Assembly: GCA_022791495.1 (NCBI GenBank)
Contig: JAAVZE010000074.1
Span: 1 to 55,073, forward strand
Length of the DNA stretch: 55,073 nt
Direction of reading: 5' to 3'
From: Eubacterium sp.
GTDB lineage: Bacteria; Bacillota; Clostridia; Lachnospirales; Lachnospiraceae
In this document: positions 42,706 to 52,087 of the stretch, piece by piece
Position numbering within the stretch: the stretch's first letter is position 1
Layout of the letters: every line of letters starts with the position of its first letter
Made by a program: the position numbers and the translations under genes
Notes under the pieces: generated by a model
Database searches by the model: none
The model's input: the letters and a program-made list of their open reading frames with translations, nothing else
What the model was told of the DNA's origin: nothing

Positions 42706-45171
42706 ATGGCAAATAAGAAGAGAAAACCTGTGAAAAAAGTTCAGGATGCGTCTCCTCTGGCAAGAGAGATTATACTTTTGGTGATCATCGTATTTTCCAT
42801 CTTGTCACTGCTAAGTCTGTTTGATTTGTGTGGTGCCGGGGGAAGGCTCCTAAGCGGACTGCTGTTTGGGCTTTTTGGTGCTGTTTCTTATATTTTTCCG
42901 ATCTGCCTTCTGGTGGCAAGTGGTTTTTTTATATCCAACCCGGACAATTCCGAGCTGAAACGTAAGATTATATACAGTGCGGGATTGTACATATGTCTTT
43001 GTGGTATTTTCCAGTGGGTGATCGACAGCAAGGCAGAGGGATTGATCGAAGTATTCAGGTTCTGCAGCAGTGAGCGGACCGGTGGCGGGTTATTGGGAGG
43101 GATACTTTCGTACCTTTTGACACTTCTGGCAGGAAGAGCTGGTTCGCTGGTGATCATACTTGGACTGACTCTGCTTTTTGTGATGCTCATCACGAGGAAA
43201 CTGATCTTTGCGGCGATCCGTGATCTCTATGAAGAAAAGTCAACGAAAAAAGACTACATAGATTACGAGGATTACGAAGAGCATGAGGAAGCGCCGGCGC
43301 AGCGGCAGATGAAGGTGCACACCTTTGAAAAGAAGAAAGAAAAAGAGACAAAACGAAAGCGGAAGAAGGCGCAGATGCTGCCGGTGGAGCCGGAGCTGGA
43401 AGTACAGGAAGAGAAAGAACCGGCAAAGGAAGAACCGAAGGCAGATGCGGTTCCGGAGGAGAAGGAACGCCCTAATATATCTATTATTCGTGGAAGCACA
43501 CCAGCATCTACTGAAAGCCCGGTGTATCAGGAAGAACTTGATACAAAGTTTGGAAATCAAAAGGCGGATCAGAACTTGGAAAACAGGGAATCAAATATCA
43601 GGGAGTCCAAGACGAATGAGTCTAAAACGGAGGATCCCAAAGCGCAGATTCAGCAGATCGAGGAAGAGATCAAGAAACCAGAATCCAAAAAGGAAAGTGC
43701 GTATGTATTTCCTTCCCTGGATCTGCTCTCCCAGCCCAAGGCGGGGAACAAAGGTCTCAGTGATAAGGATCTGATCGACACAGCAGCCAAACTTCAGGGA
43801 ACATTAGAGAGTTTTGGCGTCAAGGTGAAGATGGGAGATGTGAGCTGCGGACCGAGTGTGACCCGGTATGAGCTGGTGCCAGAGCAGGGAGTAAAGGTGA
43901 GCAGCATCACCAGACTTGCGGATGATATCAAGCTGAGCCTGGCGGCTTCGGACATAAGGATCGAGGCACCGATCCCCGGCAAAGCAGCGGTGGGCATCGA
44001 AGTGCCGAATGCTAAACGGAATATGGTGACTCTTCGCGAACTGCTGGAGAGCAGGGAATTTCAAAGCGCTAAGTCCAATGTGTCCTTTGCTGTGGGAAAA
44101 GATATCAGTGGAAAAACCATTGTCACAGATATTGCCAAAATGCCCCATATGCTTGTGGCAGGGGCGACGGGCTCTGGTAAATCGGTGTGTATCAATACGC
44201 TGATCATGAGTATTATTTATAAGGCGGATCCCAATGACGTCAAATTTATCATGGTGGATCCGAAGATGGTGGAACTGACAGCCTATGCGGATATCCCTCA
44301 TCTGATGATCCCGGTGGTGACGGATCCGAAGAAAGCTTCTGCGGCGCTAAACTGGGCGGTGCAGGAGATGACAGTGCGCTACAACAAATTTGCAGAACTG
44401 GGGGTCCGGGATATCAAGAGTTATAACAAAAAGATAGCCGGTCTCAAATACAACGAAGAGAATACCTATGAAAAGATGTGTCAGATCGTTATTATCGTGG
44501 ACGAGTTTGCCGATCTGATGATGGTAGCGCCGGGAGAGGTCGAAGATGCGGTCTGCCGTCTTGCGCAGCTGGCGAGAGCGGCAGGGATCCATCTGGTACT
44601 GGCGACCCAGAGGCCTTCTGTCAATGTCATTACCGGTCTGATTAAGGCAAATATTCCCTCCCGTATCGCTCTATCGGTGTCATCTGCCATTGATTCCCGG
44701 ACCATCATTGACAGTGCCGGGGCAGAGAAGCTTCTGGGAAATGGAGATATGCTTTTTGCGCCCCAGGATTATCCCAAACCTGTGCGTATCCAGGGTGCCT
44801 TTGTATCCGATGAGGAGCGGGATGATGTGGTGGCATTCCTGAAACAACAGCAGTCAGCATCCTATAATGAAGAGATCACGAAACATATCGAGGCAAATCC
44901 GGTGGGTGGCAAGACAGGAGCCGCCGGGGGGGCACCAGGGGGAAATGAAAGAGACGAGCTTTTTGTGGAAGTGGGCCGCTTTATCATTGAAAAGGATAAG
45001 GCATCCATTGGGATGCTCCAGAGGGTATTCCGCATCGGCTTTAACCGCGCCGCCCGGATTATGGATCAGCTCTGTGATGCCGGTGTGGTAGGACCGGAGG
45101 AAGGAACGAAGCCGAGGACGATCCTTATGTCCATGGAACAGTTTGAGAATTATCTGGAAACAGAGGGATGA
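42706..45171 (+). CDS. DNA translocase FtsK/SpoIIIE
   Basis: 821 residues. About four membrane segments (~22-165) anchor it at the septum. A long Lys/Glu-rich linker (~180-340) leads to the motor: Walker A GATGSGKS at 486-493, Walker [34 protein letters not shown]. The C-terminal gamma winged helix ([20 protein letters not shown]) reads KOPS/SRS polarity sites. It pumps chromosome DNA through the closing septum in division or sporulation. Its position after a tepA-like gene matches SpoIIIE of bacilli. The last codons overlap the next frame. Confidence 0.95.
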   Translation: MANKKRKPVKKVQDASPLAREIILLVIIVFSILSLLSLFDLCGAGGRLLSGLLFGLFGAVSYIFPICLLVASGFFISNPDNSELKRKIIYSAGLYICLCGIFQWVIDSKAEGLIEVFRFCSSERTGGGLLGGILSYLLTLLAGRAGSLVIILGLTLLFVMLITRKLIFAAIRDLYEEKSTKKDYIDYEDYEEHEEAPAQRQMKVHTFEKKKEKETKRKRKKAQMLPVEPELEVQEEKEPAKEEPKADAVPEEKERPNISIIRGSTPASTESPVYQEELDTKFGNQKADQNLENRESNIRESKTNESKTEDPKAQIQQIEEEIKKPESKKESAYVFPSLDLLSQPKAGNKGLSDKDLIDTAAKLQGTLESFGVKVKMGDVSCGPSVTRYELVPEQGVKVSSITRLADDIKLSLAASDIRIEAPIPGKAAVGIEVPNAKRNMVTLRELLESREFQSAKSNVSFAVGKDISGKTIVTDIAKMPHMLVAGATGSGKSVCINTLIMSIIYKADPNDVKFIMVDPKMVELTAYADIPHLMIPVVTDPKKASAALNWAVQEMTVRYNKFAELGVRDIKSYNKKIAGLKYNEENTYEKMCQIVIIVDEFADLMMVAPGEVEDAVCRLAQLARAAGIHLVLATQRPSVNVITGLIKANIPSRIALSVSSAIDSRTIIDSAGAEKLLGNGDMLFAPQDYPKPVRIQGAFVSDEERDDVVAFLKQQQSASYNEEITKHIEANPVGGKTGAAGGAPGGNERDELFVEVGRFIIEKDKASIGMLQRVFRIGFNRAARIMDQLCDAGVVGPEEGTKPRTILMSMEQFENYLETEG

Positions 45172-45185
45172 GAGGGAGGATACCT

Positions 45186-46061
45186 TTGAGTGGATGGCTT
45201 GTGGTAAATGGGTTTCTCTGCACCGGTAAATTCACGGAACTGACCAGAATGTTTGTGGCGGCGGCAGAAAGAAAAGGGATCTGCCTGGAAGTGAGATCCA
45301 ATACAGAGATTTATACCGGAATCTTTGAACTGGATCCTGCTGTTTCCAGACCGGATTTCGTGCTGTTCTGGGATAAGGATGTGATCCTTGCCAGATATCT
45401 GGAGTTATCAGGAATTCCAGTGTATAACAGCAGCCGTGCCATTGAAGTTTGTGACGATAAAAGGAAAACCTATCTCGCTCTGCTGGAAGCAGGGATTCCG
45501 ATTCCCAGAACCATCTCTGGTCCTATGACTTATGAGAATGTAGGATTTCCGTCATTAGATTTTTTGGACAGCCTGGAAGGAGGGGTGGGATATCCCCTGA
45601 TCGCCAAGGAAGCTTTTGGTTCCTTTGGGGAACAGGTCTATATGGCAGAAAACCGTGAGGATCTGGAACATATTTTGAAAGTTATCGAAAGCAAACCGTT
45701 CCTTCTTCAGCAGTATATCTCTGCCAGCCGCGGTCAGGATGTGCGGCTGCAGGTGGTAGGAGATCAGGTGGTGGCGGCAATACGGCGTTATTCAGACAAT
45801 GATTTCCGTGCCAATATCACCAGTGGAGGCCATATGGAGAGGTACGAGCCAGAGGAGGCTGCATGCCATTTAGCAGTCCGGGCAGCTCAGGCGGCAGGCT
45901 GTGACTTTGCCGGGGTGGATCTTTTGTTTACAGAAGATGGCTTTTTGGTGTGTGAGGTAAACTCCAATGCCCATTTTAAAAATCTCTATGACTGCACCGG
46001 GGTAAATACAGCAGATTATATTATGGAGTATATCTCTTCCGGAGTAACCGGTTTATGTTAA
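45186..46061 (+). CDS. RimK-like ATP-grasp ligase (first of a pair)
   Basis: 291 residues from a TTG at 45186, chosen for GGAGG at 45175-45179 and because relatives begin near GWLVVNGFL; an ATG at 45168 overlaps the ftsK stop. ATP-grasp features: YPLIAKEAFGSFGEQVYM (phosphate loop), LLQQYISASRGQDVRLQVVGDQVVAAIRR, DFRANITSGG, and the metal site DLLFTEDGFLVCEVNSNAHFKN. RimK-type enzymes join an amino acid, often glutamate, to a carboxylate. Its acceptor is unknown; it is followed by a divergent second ligase and no obvious substrate peptide. Confidence 0.8.
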   Translation: MSGWLVVNGFLCTGKFTELTRMFVAAAERKGICLEVRSNTEIYTGIFELDPAVSRPDFVLFWDKDVILARYLELSGIPVYNSSRAIEVCDDKRKTYLALLEAGIPIPRTISGPMTYENVGFPSLDFLDSLEGGVGYPLIAKEAFGSFGEQVYMAENREDLEHILKVIESKPFLLQQYISASRGQDVRLQVVGDQVVAAIRRYSDNDFRANITSGGHMERYEPEEAACHLAVRAAQAAGCDFAGVDLLFTEDGFLVCEVNSNAHFKNLYDCTGVNTADYIMEYISSGVTGLC

Positions 46062-46106
46062 TGGTGCTGCCGCTGAAAGCGGTCTGGAGGTTTAGGAAGA
46101 AGCGAT

Positions 46107-47036
46107 ATGGAATTATGGATGATCTATGACAGAGAAGGAATGGAGCGAAATGCTTCTTATATTCAGATGTACCGGGAGCGGTGCCGCACCTATGAGACCC
46201 GGGTGGAGCCGGTGCTGGCTGAAACCCTGCCCCGACGCCTCCAGGACGGTAAAATGCCGGTATGTGCTCTTGTGCGTACCATTTGCCCGGAGATCAACCA
46301 GATGCTGGAGCAGGCAGGAATCCCGGTCTTCAATTCGTATCAGGTCAGTTATGTCTGCAATCACAAGGGGCGGACTCTGGAGTATTTTAAGGACCGGGTG
46401 CTGTCGGTACCTTCTCTGACCTTTTCCGGAAAAGAGCTTCCGGTCATCCTCTCACAAAAGTCTCAGGAGCTTATCTGCCTGTTTAAAAACCAGTTTTTTT
46501 ACAGTAGTTCCTTTGAACGGGAGGAACAGGAACTGATCTGCTCCGCCACTGATTTTGTCGTAAAATCGGTGGATGGCCACGGGGGAACGCAGGTGTTTTC
46601 CATCGGGGAGGACAAAAGAAAAGTCCTGGCTGGGATCGGAGGGCATGATTTTGTGCTGCAGCCGATGATCAGCAGCGGATCTTTGGCAGAGAACAGACTG
46701 AGCCGGGATGTGAGAGTTTATGTGGTGGGAAAGAAGATCTTTGCAGCGGTGCTGCGGAGTTCTTCCGGGGATTTTCGCGCGAACTTTTCTCTGGGGGGAG
46801 AGGTGTGCCGGTATGAGCTTTCCAGCCAGGAGGTCCGCATTGTGAAATCTGTCCTGGATGGGATGGAGTTTGGCATGGCGGGTATCGATTTTATCGTAGA
46901 TGGCAGGAGACGGCTGATCCTTAATGAGATCGAGGATGTGGCGGGAGCCAGGATGTTGTACCAGTGTGCCCCGGAGCTGGATATCGTCAAGGAATATCTC
47001 CGGTATATTCTGGAAGGAAAATTACCAAGGACTTAA
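46107..47036 (+). CDS. RimK-like ATP-grasp ligase (second of a pair)
   Basis: 309 residues, 45 bp after the first ligase. The same fold with low identity: DFVVKSVDGHGGTQVFSI, FVLQPMISSGSL, RLSRDVRVYVVGKKIFAAVLRSSSGDFRANFSLGG, and GIDFIVDGRRRLILNEIEDVAGARML as the metal site. The final Asn-x-Asn pattern of the first copy is here NEIED, so metal binding may differ. The N-terminal ~120 residues (YETRVEPVLAETLPRRLQDG) match no family I know. The pair probably makes successive or alternative amide bonds on one small molecule. Product unknown. Confidence 0.75.
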   Translation: MELWMIYDREGMERNASYIQMYRERCRTYETRVEPVLAETLPRRLQDGKMPVCALVRTICPEINQMLEQAGIPVFNSYQVSYVCNHKGRTLEYFKDRVLSVPSLTFSGKELPVILSQKSQELICLFKNQFFYSSSFEREEQELICSATDFVVKSVDGHGGTQVFSIGEDKRKVLAGIGGHDFVLQPMISSGSLAENRLSRDVRVYVVGKKIFAAVLRSSSGDFRANFSLGGEVCRYELSSQEVRIVKSVLDGMEFGMAGIDFIVDGRRRLILNEIEDVAGARMLYQCAPELDIVKEYLRYILEGKLPRT

Positions 47037-47069
47037 TTTATGTTTACTAATCTACCTGCATTTTGACGG

Positions 47070-47097
47070 TTGAGTTATTATGATAATGTGGTATACT
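47070..47097 (+). promoter_or_regulatory. fhs promoter
   Basis: TTGAGT (47070-47075), 16-bp spacer, TATACT (47092-47097). The ~70-nt leader has a small hairpin GGAGC-n9-GCTCC (47125-47143). No THF riboswitch was recognised. Confidence 0.55.
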
Positions 47098-47174
47098 TAT
47101 GTTGTAACTTTGTTGGTAGAAAATGGAGCTGCCTTATGGCTCCGTTCAACGATATCACCAGAAGGAGAGGTAAG

Positions 47175-48845
47175 ATGAAATCAGATATTGAGATTGCTTT
47201 GGAAGCAGAACTTCAGCCGATTCAGGAAGTTGCGAAAAAACTAGATATCCAGGAAGAGGATCTGGACCTTTATGGAAAATATAAGGCGAAACTGACAGAC
47301 GATCTTTGGGATAAGATCAAGGACAGAAAGGACGGCAGGCTGATCCTGGTGACGGCCATCAATCCTACCCCGGCAGGAGAGGGAAAGACGACCACCACCG
47401 TCGGTCTTGGCCAGGCGATGGATAAGCTGGGGAAGAAAGCAGTTATCGCATTGAGGGAACCATCCCTTGGTCCGTGTTTTGGTATTAAGGGGGGAGCAGC
47501 TGGAGGCGGTTATGCCCAGGTGGTTCCGATGGATGAGCTGAATCTTCATTTTACCGGAGATTTTCACGCCATTACCTCCGCCAATAACCTGCTGGCAGCT
47601 ATGCTGGATAACCACATTCATCAGGGGAACGTCCTGGGGATCGACACGAAGCAGATTGTCTGGAAGCGCTGTGAGGATATGAATGACCGGGTGCTCCGGA
47701 ATATTACCGTTGGTCTCGGAAGAAAAGTGGACGGCGTCACCAGAGAAGATCATTTCATTATCACGGTGGCCTCGGAGATCATGGCGATTCTCTGTCTGGC
47801 GGAAAATATGAGGGATCTGAAAGAGCGGCTTGGACGTATTATCGTTGCTTACAATTATGAGGGGGAACCGGTGACGGCAAAGGAGCTGAATGCAGTAGGC
47901 GCTATGGCGGCACTTCTTAAAGAGGCATTGAAGCCCAACCTGATCCAGACGCTGGAGCACACACCGGCCATCGTCCATGGCGGACCTTTTGCCAATATCG
48001 CCCATGGCTGCAATAGTATGCGGGGAACGAAGACGGCATTAAAACTGGCGGATTATACGATTACCGAGGCTGGGTTTGGCGCAGATCTCGGCGCTGAGAA
48101 GTTTTTTGATATCAAGTGCCGGATGGGAGGTTTCCATCCGGATGCGGTGGTTCTGGTTGCCACTGTACGTGCTCTCAAGTATAATGGCGGCGTTGTGAAG
48201 ACAGATCTTGGACAGGAAAATCTGGAAGCTCTGAAAAAGGGAATTGTCAATCTGGAAAAACACATTGAAAATGTGGCAAAATATAAAGTCCCCTGCGTGG
48301 TCACTCTGAATCAATTTGTGACTGACACCGAGGCAGAGCTGGAATATGTGAAAAAATTCTGCGAAGAAAGAGGCTGCCGCTTTGCGCTGTCCCAGGTCTG
48401 GGAAAAGGGCGGCGAGGGTGGAATTGAGCTGGCGAAGACGGTTGTAGAGACCGTCGAGACAGAGGAAAGTCATTTCCAGTGCCTGTATGATGATTCCCTT
48501 TCCCTGCGGGAGAAGATGGAGAAGGTGGCGAAAGAGATCTATGGGGCGAAAGAGGTCGTGTACGACAAGGCGGTACAGACTCAGATCGATCGTCTGGAGG
48601 CTCTGGGATTTGGAAAGATGCCGGTTTGTATGGCGAAAAACCAGTATTCTCTGTCAGACGATCCCACACTGCTTGGACGCCCCAGAGATTTTTCCATCCA
48701 CATCCGCGATGTGTATGTATCGGCGGGAGCCGGTTTTGTAGTAGCGATCACTGGAACGGTTATGACGATGCCAGGGCTTCCGAAAGTTCCAGCGGCTGAG
48801 CGCATCGATGTGGACGAAGAGGGAAAGATCACAGGTTTGTTTTAA
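47175..48845 (+). CDS. fhs: Formate-tetrahydrofolate ligase
   Basis: 556 residues from the ATG at 47175 (AAGGAGAGG upstream); the open frame before it is leader DNA. It makes 10-formyl-tetrahydrofolate from formate and ATP, supplying purine synthesis or the methyl branch of acetogenesis. The P-loop [12 protein letters not shown] (from residue 64), [23 protein letters not shown], and the C-terminal [19 protein letters not shown] are diagnostic. It is transcribed alone; its terminator doubles as the first bioY operator. Confidence 0.98.
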   Translation: MKSDIEIALEAELQPIQEVAKKLDIQEEDLDLYGKYKAKLTDDLWDKIKDRKDGRLILVTAINPTPAGEGKTTTTVGLGQAMDKLGKKAVIALREPSLGPCFGIKGGAAGGGYAQVVPMDELNLHFTGDFHAITSANNLLAAMLDNHIHQGNVLGIDTKQIVWKRCEDMNDRVLRNITVGLGRKVDGVTREDHFIITVASEIMAILCLAENMRDLKERLGRIIVAYNYEGEPVTAKELNAVGAMAALLKEALKPNLIQTLEHTPAIVHGGPFANIAHGCNSMRGTKTALKLADYTITEAGFGADLGAEKFFDIKCRMGGFHPDAVVLVATVRALKYNGGVVKTDLGQENLEALKKGIVNLEKHIENVAKYKVPCVVTLNQFVTDTEAELEYVKKFCEERGCRFALSQVWEKGGEGGIELAKTVVETVETEESHFQCLYDDSLSLREKMEKVAKEIYGAKEVVYDKAVQTQIDRLEALGFGKMPVCMAKNQYSLSDDPTLLGRPRDFSIHIRDVYVSAGAGFVVAITGTVMTMPGLPKVPAAERIDVDEEGKITGLF

Positions 48846-48865
48846 ATGAATAGATTAAAAAATGA

Positions 48866-48905
48866 AAATGTCAACTTATTTAGTGTGATAGGTTGACATT
48901 TTTTC
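48866..48905 (+). terminator. fhs terminator that is also BirA operator O1
   Basis: ATGTCAACT (48868-48876), 14-bp gap, GGTTGACAT (48891-48899), the spacing of Firmicute BirA boxes. Flanking A-run and T6 make the same inverted repeat an intrinsic terminator. Confidence 0.75.
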
Positions 48906-48953
48906 GATGCCATGGTATTATAATGTCAACTTGTAAAAAAAAGAGGTTTACAT
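48893..48953 (+). promoter_or_regulatory. bioY promoter flanked by BirA operators O1 and O2
   Basis: TTGACA (48893-48898, inside O1), 17-bp spacer, TATTAT (48916-48921). O2 is ATGTCAACT (48923-48931), 13-bp gap, GGTTTACAT (48945-48953), ending one base before the ATG and covering the start site and AGAGG ribosome site. Biotinyl-AMP-bound BirA should repress from both. Confidence 0.75.
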
Positions 48954-48954
48954 T

Positions 48955-49545
48955 ATGAATATTTCTAAAAGAACGTTAATGATCACAAAGATTACCTTGA
49001 TGACGGCATTTCTTATCGTGGCATCCTACATTGTCATTCCCATGCCTTTTGCCGTGGCTTCCATCAGTCTTCAGACACTGGCGGTAAATCTTATCGCCCT
49101 GCTGCTTTCTCCGCTGGAAGCGGGCATATCTATCCTGGTGTACATACTGCTCTGTGCGGCAGGGGTACCGGTGGCAAATGGGGGAAAGGGCGGAGTGGCC
49201 TATCTCATGGGACCAACCGGCGGATTTTTTATAGGTTTTCTGGCAGCTGTGGTTCTGATTTCTCTGTTAAGAGGTAAAATGTACAGCATACCAAGATACC
49301 TGTTGACTACGATCGGCATCGGTATACCAGTGATGTATCTTTTTGCCATGATCTGGATGGTGGCAGTGACAGGTCTGCCTCTGAAGGCAGCGTTTTTGAC
49401 CGGCTGTGCGCCATTTCTTCCGTTGGATGCGGTGAAATGTGTGGTGGCGAGTCTTATGGCGGGACCGTTAGTAAAGGTGATGAATCAATATGAGCAGAAT
49501 AAGGGAATTACAAAAGAAACTATATCAGGGCGGCGCATGCTCTAA
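48955..49545 (+). CDS. bioY: Biotin transporter BioY
   Basis: 196 residues with six hydrophobic segments. It is the substrate-binding S component of ECF biotin uptake, marked by ISLQTLAVNLIALLLSPLEAG and GPTGGFFIGFLAA. No energising EcfA/EcfT is in the window, so it would share a general ECF module or act alone. ATG at 48955 with AGAGG inside operator O2. The end overlaps bioB by 56 bp in another frame. Confidence 0.95.
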   Translation: MNISKRTLMITKITLMTAFLIVASYIVIPMPFAVASISLQTLAVNLIALLLSPLEAGISILVYILLCAAGVPVANGGKGGVAYLMGPTGGFFIGFLAAVVLISLLRGKMYSIPRYLLTTIGIGIPVMYLFAMIWMVAVTGLPLKAAFLTGCAPFLPLDAVKCVVASLMAGPLVKVMNQYEQNKGITKETISGRRML

Positions 49546-50452
49546 AATGGAGATTATGAGTCTGGCAGAGGAACCTCTGGATGAGCTCTGCCAGGCTGCC
49601 GATGAGATCCGGAGGCATTTTTGCGGAAATGCCTTCGATCTTTGTGCTGTGATCAGTGCCAGAGGAGGTCCCTGTTCGGAAGACTGCAGATTCTGTGCCC
49701 AGTCGGGAGCCAATCCCTCCTGTCGGGAAGTTCCGCGCTTTTCTCTTCTGGGAACAGAAAAACTGCTGGAAGATGCCATGAAAAAGGACAGCCGGGGAAT
49801 GATGGCATATGGGATCGTTTCTTCGGGAAGGGTTCTGCCCAGTGAAGATGTGGAAAAGCTCTGCCATTCCCTGCGCCTCATTCGACAGAAAACCAGTTTG
49901 CGTCTCTGTGGTTCCCTGGGACTGCTGGGGAAGGAAGATCTGGAAAAATTGAAGGCTGCAGGAATGCAGATGATACATAATAACCTGGAAAGTTCAGAAA
50001 CTTATTTTGAAAGAATTTGTACTACCCACACATATGAGGAGAAAAAAGCTACGATCCGGGCGGCGAAAGAGGTGGGCCTTGCCGTATGCAGCGGCGGGCT
50101 CTTCGGTATCGGTGAGACGTTGGAGGATCGTATTGAACTGGCAGTAAATGAACGGGAGCTGGGGGTGGATTCGGTACCAGTAAATCTGCTGGATCCAGCT
50201 ACGGGAACCCCTTTTGAAGGTGCAGAACCTCTCCGGGAAGATGAGATACGGAGAACGATTGCCCTGCTGCGGTTTGCCCTTCCGGATGTATTTATCCGCC
50301 TTGCAGCCGGGAGGGAATACCTGCCGGATAAGGGAAGATCCTGCTTCATGTCCGGGGCAAATGCTGTCATCAGCGGAGATTTTCTGACCACGATGGGAAT
50401 ATCCATAGATAAGGATTTGAAAATGCTGAGGGCACTGGGGTATGAGATTTGA
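49490..50452 (+). CDS. bioB: Biotin synthase
   Basis: 320 residues; ATG at 49490 behind AAGGTGATG within bioY, so translation is coupled. A radical-SAM enzyme inserting sulfur into dethiobiotin. The 4Fe-4S/SAM motif is C62-x3-C66-x2-C69 (CSEDCRFC); further cysteines and the Arg of FIRLAAGREY serve the auxiliary cluster. HNNLESS and SGGLFGIGET are family blocks. Other biotin genes (bioA, D, F, W) are absent here, which suggests dethiobiotin salvage unless they lie elsewhere. Confidence 0.95.
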   Translation: MSRIRELQKKLYQGGACSKMEIMSLAEEPLDELCQAADEIRRHFCGNAFDLCAVISARGGPCSEDCRFCAQSGANPSCREVPRFSLLGTEKLLEDAMKKDSRGMMAYGIVSSGRVLPSEDVEKLCHSLRLIRQKTSLRLCGSLGLLGKEDLEKLKAAGMQMIHNNLESSETYFERICTTHTYEEKKATIRAAKEVGLAVCSGGLFGIGETLEDRIELAVNERELGVDSVPVNLLDPATGTPFEGAEPLREDEIRRTIALLRFALPDVFIRLAAGREYLPDKGRSCFMSGANAVISGDFLTTMGISIDKDLKMLRALGYEI

Positions 50453-50461
50453 GGAACGACA

Positions 50462-50546
50462 TTGAATTATCCCTAAAAATATGTTATAATCTGCTCATAA
50501 CGAAGGAGTCCGGTGAAGTATCAGGCGTGGTGTGGACGCCGGATTC
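50462..50546 (+). promoter_or_regulatory. Carbonic anhydrase promoter and structured leader
   Basis: TTGAAT (50462-50467), 17-bp spacer, TATAAT (50485-50490). The leader then forms a strong 10-bp stem, 50506-50515 with 50537-50546, ahead of GGAGG. I recognise no known riboswitch. Confidence 0.6.
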
Positions 50547-50573
50547 GCGGGACGGAAATGGAGGATAGTATTT

Positions 50574-51143
50574 ATGCAGGAACAAAAGGTGACAGCAGCG
50601 GAGGCAATGGAAAAACTGATCGAGGGAAATAAGCGTTATCTGACAGCGATGACAAATCCTGGAGATGTATCTCCACAGATCAGGCAGGTTACTTGTGATG
50701 AGGGACAGAGCCCTTACGCTATTGTGATAACATGTTCAGATTCCAGGGTTATTCCTGAAAGTATTTTCTGCGCAGGAATCGGTGAGTTATTTGTCATTCG
50801 TGTGGCTGGAAATGTTATGGATAACCACCAGCTGGGCAGTGTGGAGTATGCGGCAGGCCACCTTGGAACCAAACTGGTAGTCGTGCTGGGACACAGCCAT
50901 TGTGGCGCTGTCGGTGCAGCGCTTCACCAGGAGCCAGACGGCTATACCAAGTTTATCACAGATGAGATCCGCAAGGCGATCGGTGGGGAAAAAGATGAAT
51001 ACCGCGCATGCTGCTTAAATGTTGAAAGAAGCGTGTCCATTATAAAAGAAAGCCTTGGTATTCAGGATGAGGATAAGGATGGATTAAAAGTATGTGGTGC
51101 GGTATACCACATTGACAATGGTTCCGTAGAATTTTTAGATTAA
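50574..51143 (+). CDS. Beta-class carbonic anhydrase
   Basis: 189 residues from the ATG at 50574 (GGAGG ten bases upstream); upstream in-frame codons belong to the leader hairpin. Zinc ligands C54, H107 and C110 and the D56-x-R58 dyad (ITCSDSRV; LGHSHCGAVG) are intact. It interconverts CO2 and bicarbonate in the cytoplasm; bicarbonate would feed carbamoyl phosphate and biotin-dependent carboxylases. Relative to plant-type enzymes it is short, like bacterial housekeeping forms. It is monocistronic, with a terminator after it. Confidence 0.95.
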   Translation: MQEQKVTAAEAMEKLIEGNKRYLTAMTNPGDVSPQIRQVTCDEGQSPYAIVITCSDSRVIPESIFCAGIGELFVIRVAGNVMDNHQLGSVEYAAGHLGTKLVVVLGHSHCGAVGAALHQEPDGYTKFITDEIRKAIGGEKDEYRACCLNVERSVSIIKESLGIQDEDKDGLKVCGAVYHIDNGSVEFLD

Positions 51144-51184
51144 AGAAATAATGCGTACATAGGAAACTATTCTAAAGTATGAGT

Positions 51185-51233
51185 AAATCTCCAAACTGAT
51201 GCAAGATAAGTTTACACAGTTTGGAGATTTTAT
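51185..51233 (+). terminator. Terminator after the carbonic anhydrase gene
   Basis: AAATCTCCAAACTG (51185-51198) pairs with CAGTTTGGAGATTT (51217-51230), then TTATTT. Confidence 0.88.
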
Positions 51234-51344
51234 TTACGCGAAAATAAAGTGAGAAAGGTGCGAAGTTCTTCTAAGGCATGAAATGTTTCTTATCATTTTG
51301 GAAAAAAAGAGTGAAAGTTTACAAAAGGGGAGGAATGATTTATA

Positions 51345-52064
51345 ATGAGTGAAGGATTGTCTTTTGCTGAAAAAATATTACTTTTTAATGAAGACCTTTC
51401 ATCAAAATCACTTGATCTGCCCGACGGTTTTAAGATCATCAATCCATTTCGGGAGGAAAATAAGGAAGAGATCATGGAAATTTCCAAGGTGTTTTATGGA
51501 AAATATTATGATGATAGTCATACACGCCGTCTTATACTTGGGAGTTCACCGGCACGCCGGGGTTCGGCTATAACGGGAATTCCTTTTGAAGATGCCTTTT
51601 ACCTGCAGCGGGAGGCGGGAATTCGTATTGAAAAATATTATGTTAATAAGTCTTCCACTGGATTTTTATCTGATGTTATTGCTGAGTACGGTGGGCGAGG
51701 GAAATTTTATCAAGATTTTTATATGAATTTTGTCTGCCCCCTGGGAATAGTAAAAACAAATTTGAAGGGCCGTGAGATTAATTGCAATTACTATGAAAAT
51801 GAAAAACTACGGGATTTTTTGTATTCTTTTATCGTGGAGGCATTACGAAGTCAAATTGCTTTTGGCATTGATGTCTCAGTATGCTATTGTATTGGGAGTG
51901 GAGAAAATTATAAGTTTCTGTCCAGGATTAATGAAAAACATAGATTTTTTGGCAAAATTCTTCCTTTAGAACATCCGCGCTTTATTATGCAGTATAACTC
52001 AAAACGTAAGGACGAATTTATTAAGAAATATCTTAATGCTTTATGTGATCAAGTAGAGAGATGA
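51345..52064 (+). CDS. Uracil-DNA glycosylase superfamily protein (SMUG2/DUF4918-like)
   Basis: 239 residues; GGGGAGG precedes the ATG. Residues 65-83 (LGSSPARRGSAITGIPFED) match the first glycosylase motif of SMUG-type enzymes, and LEHPRFIMQY near residue 215 the second, His-containing one; VCPLGIVK lies between. In SMUG1 the first motif is G-M-N-P-G with a catalytic Asn; here the position is Ser, so specificity or activity may differ. It would remove damaged or deaminated bases from DNA. The gene is clearly more AT-rich than its neighbours, suggesting transfer, and overlaps the MazG-like frame region that follows. Confidence 0.72.
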   Translation: MSEGLSFAEKILLFNEDLSSKSLDLPDGFKIINPFREENKEEIMEISKVFYGKYYDDSHTRRLILGSSPARRGSAITGIPFEDAFYLQREAGIRIEKYYVNKSSTGFLSDVIAEYGGRGKFYQDFYMNFVCPLGIVKTNLKGREINCNYYENEKLRDFLYSFIVEALRSQIAFGIDVSVCYCIGSGENYKFLSRINEKHRFFGKILPLEHPRFIMQYNSKRKDEFIKKYLNALCDQVER

Positions 52065-52087
52065 TTGAATCGATATGGAGGTATGAG

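Noticed and set aside
47097-47174. THF riboswitch in the fhs leader
   Set aside because: Leader of about 70 nt lacks the conserved pairing and length; only a small hairpin is present.
50491-50573. Guanidine-II (mini-ykkC) riboswitch before carbonic anhydrase
   Set aside because: ACGG occurs, but not as two matching ACGR hairpin loops.
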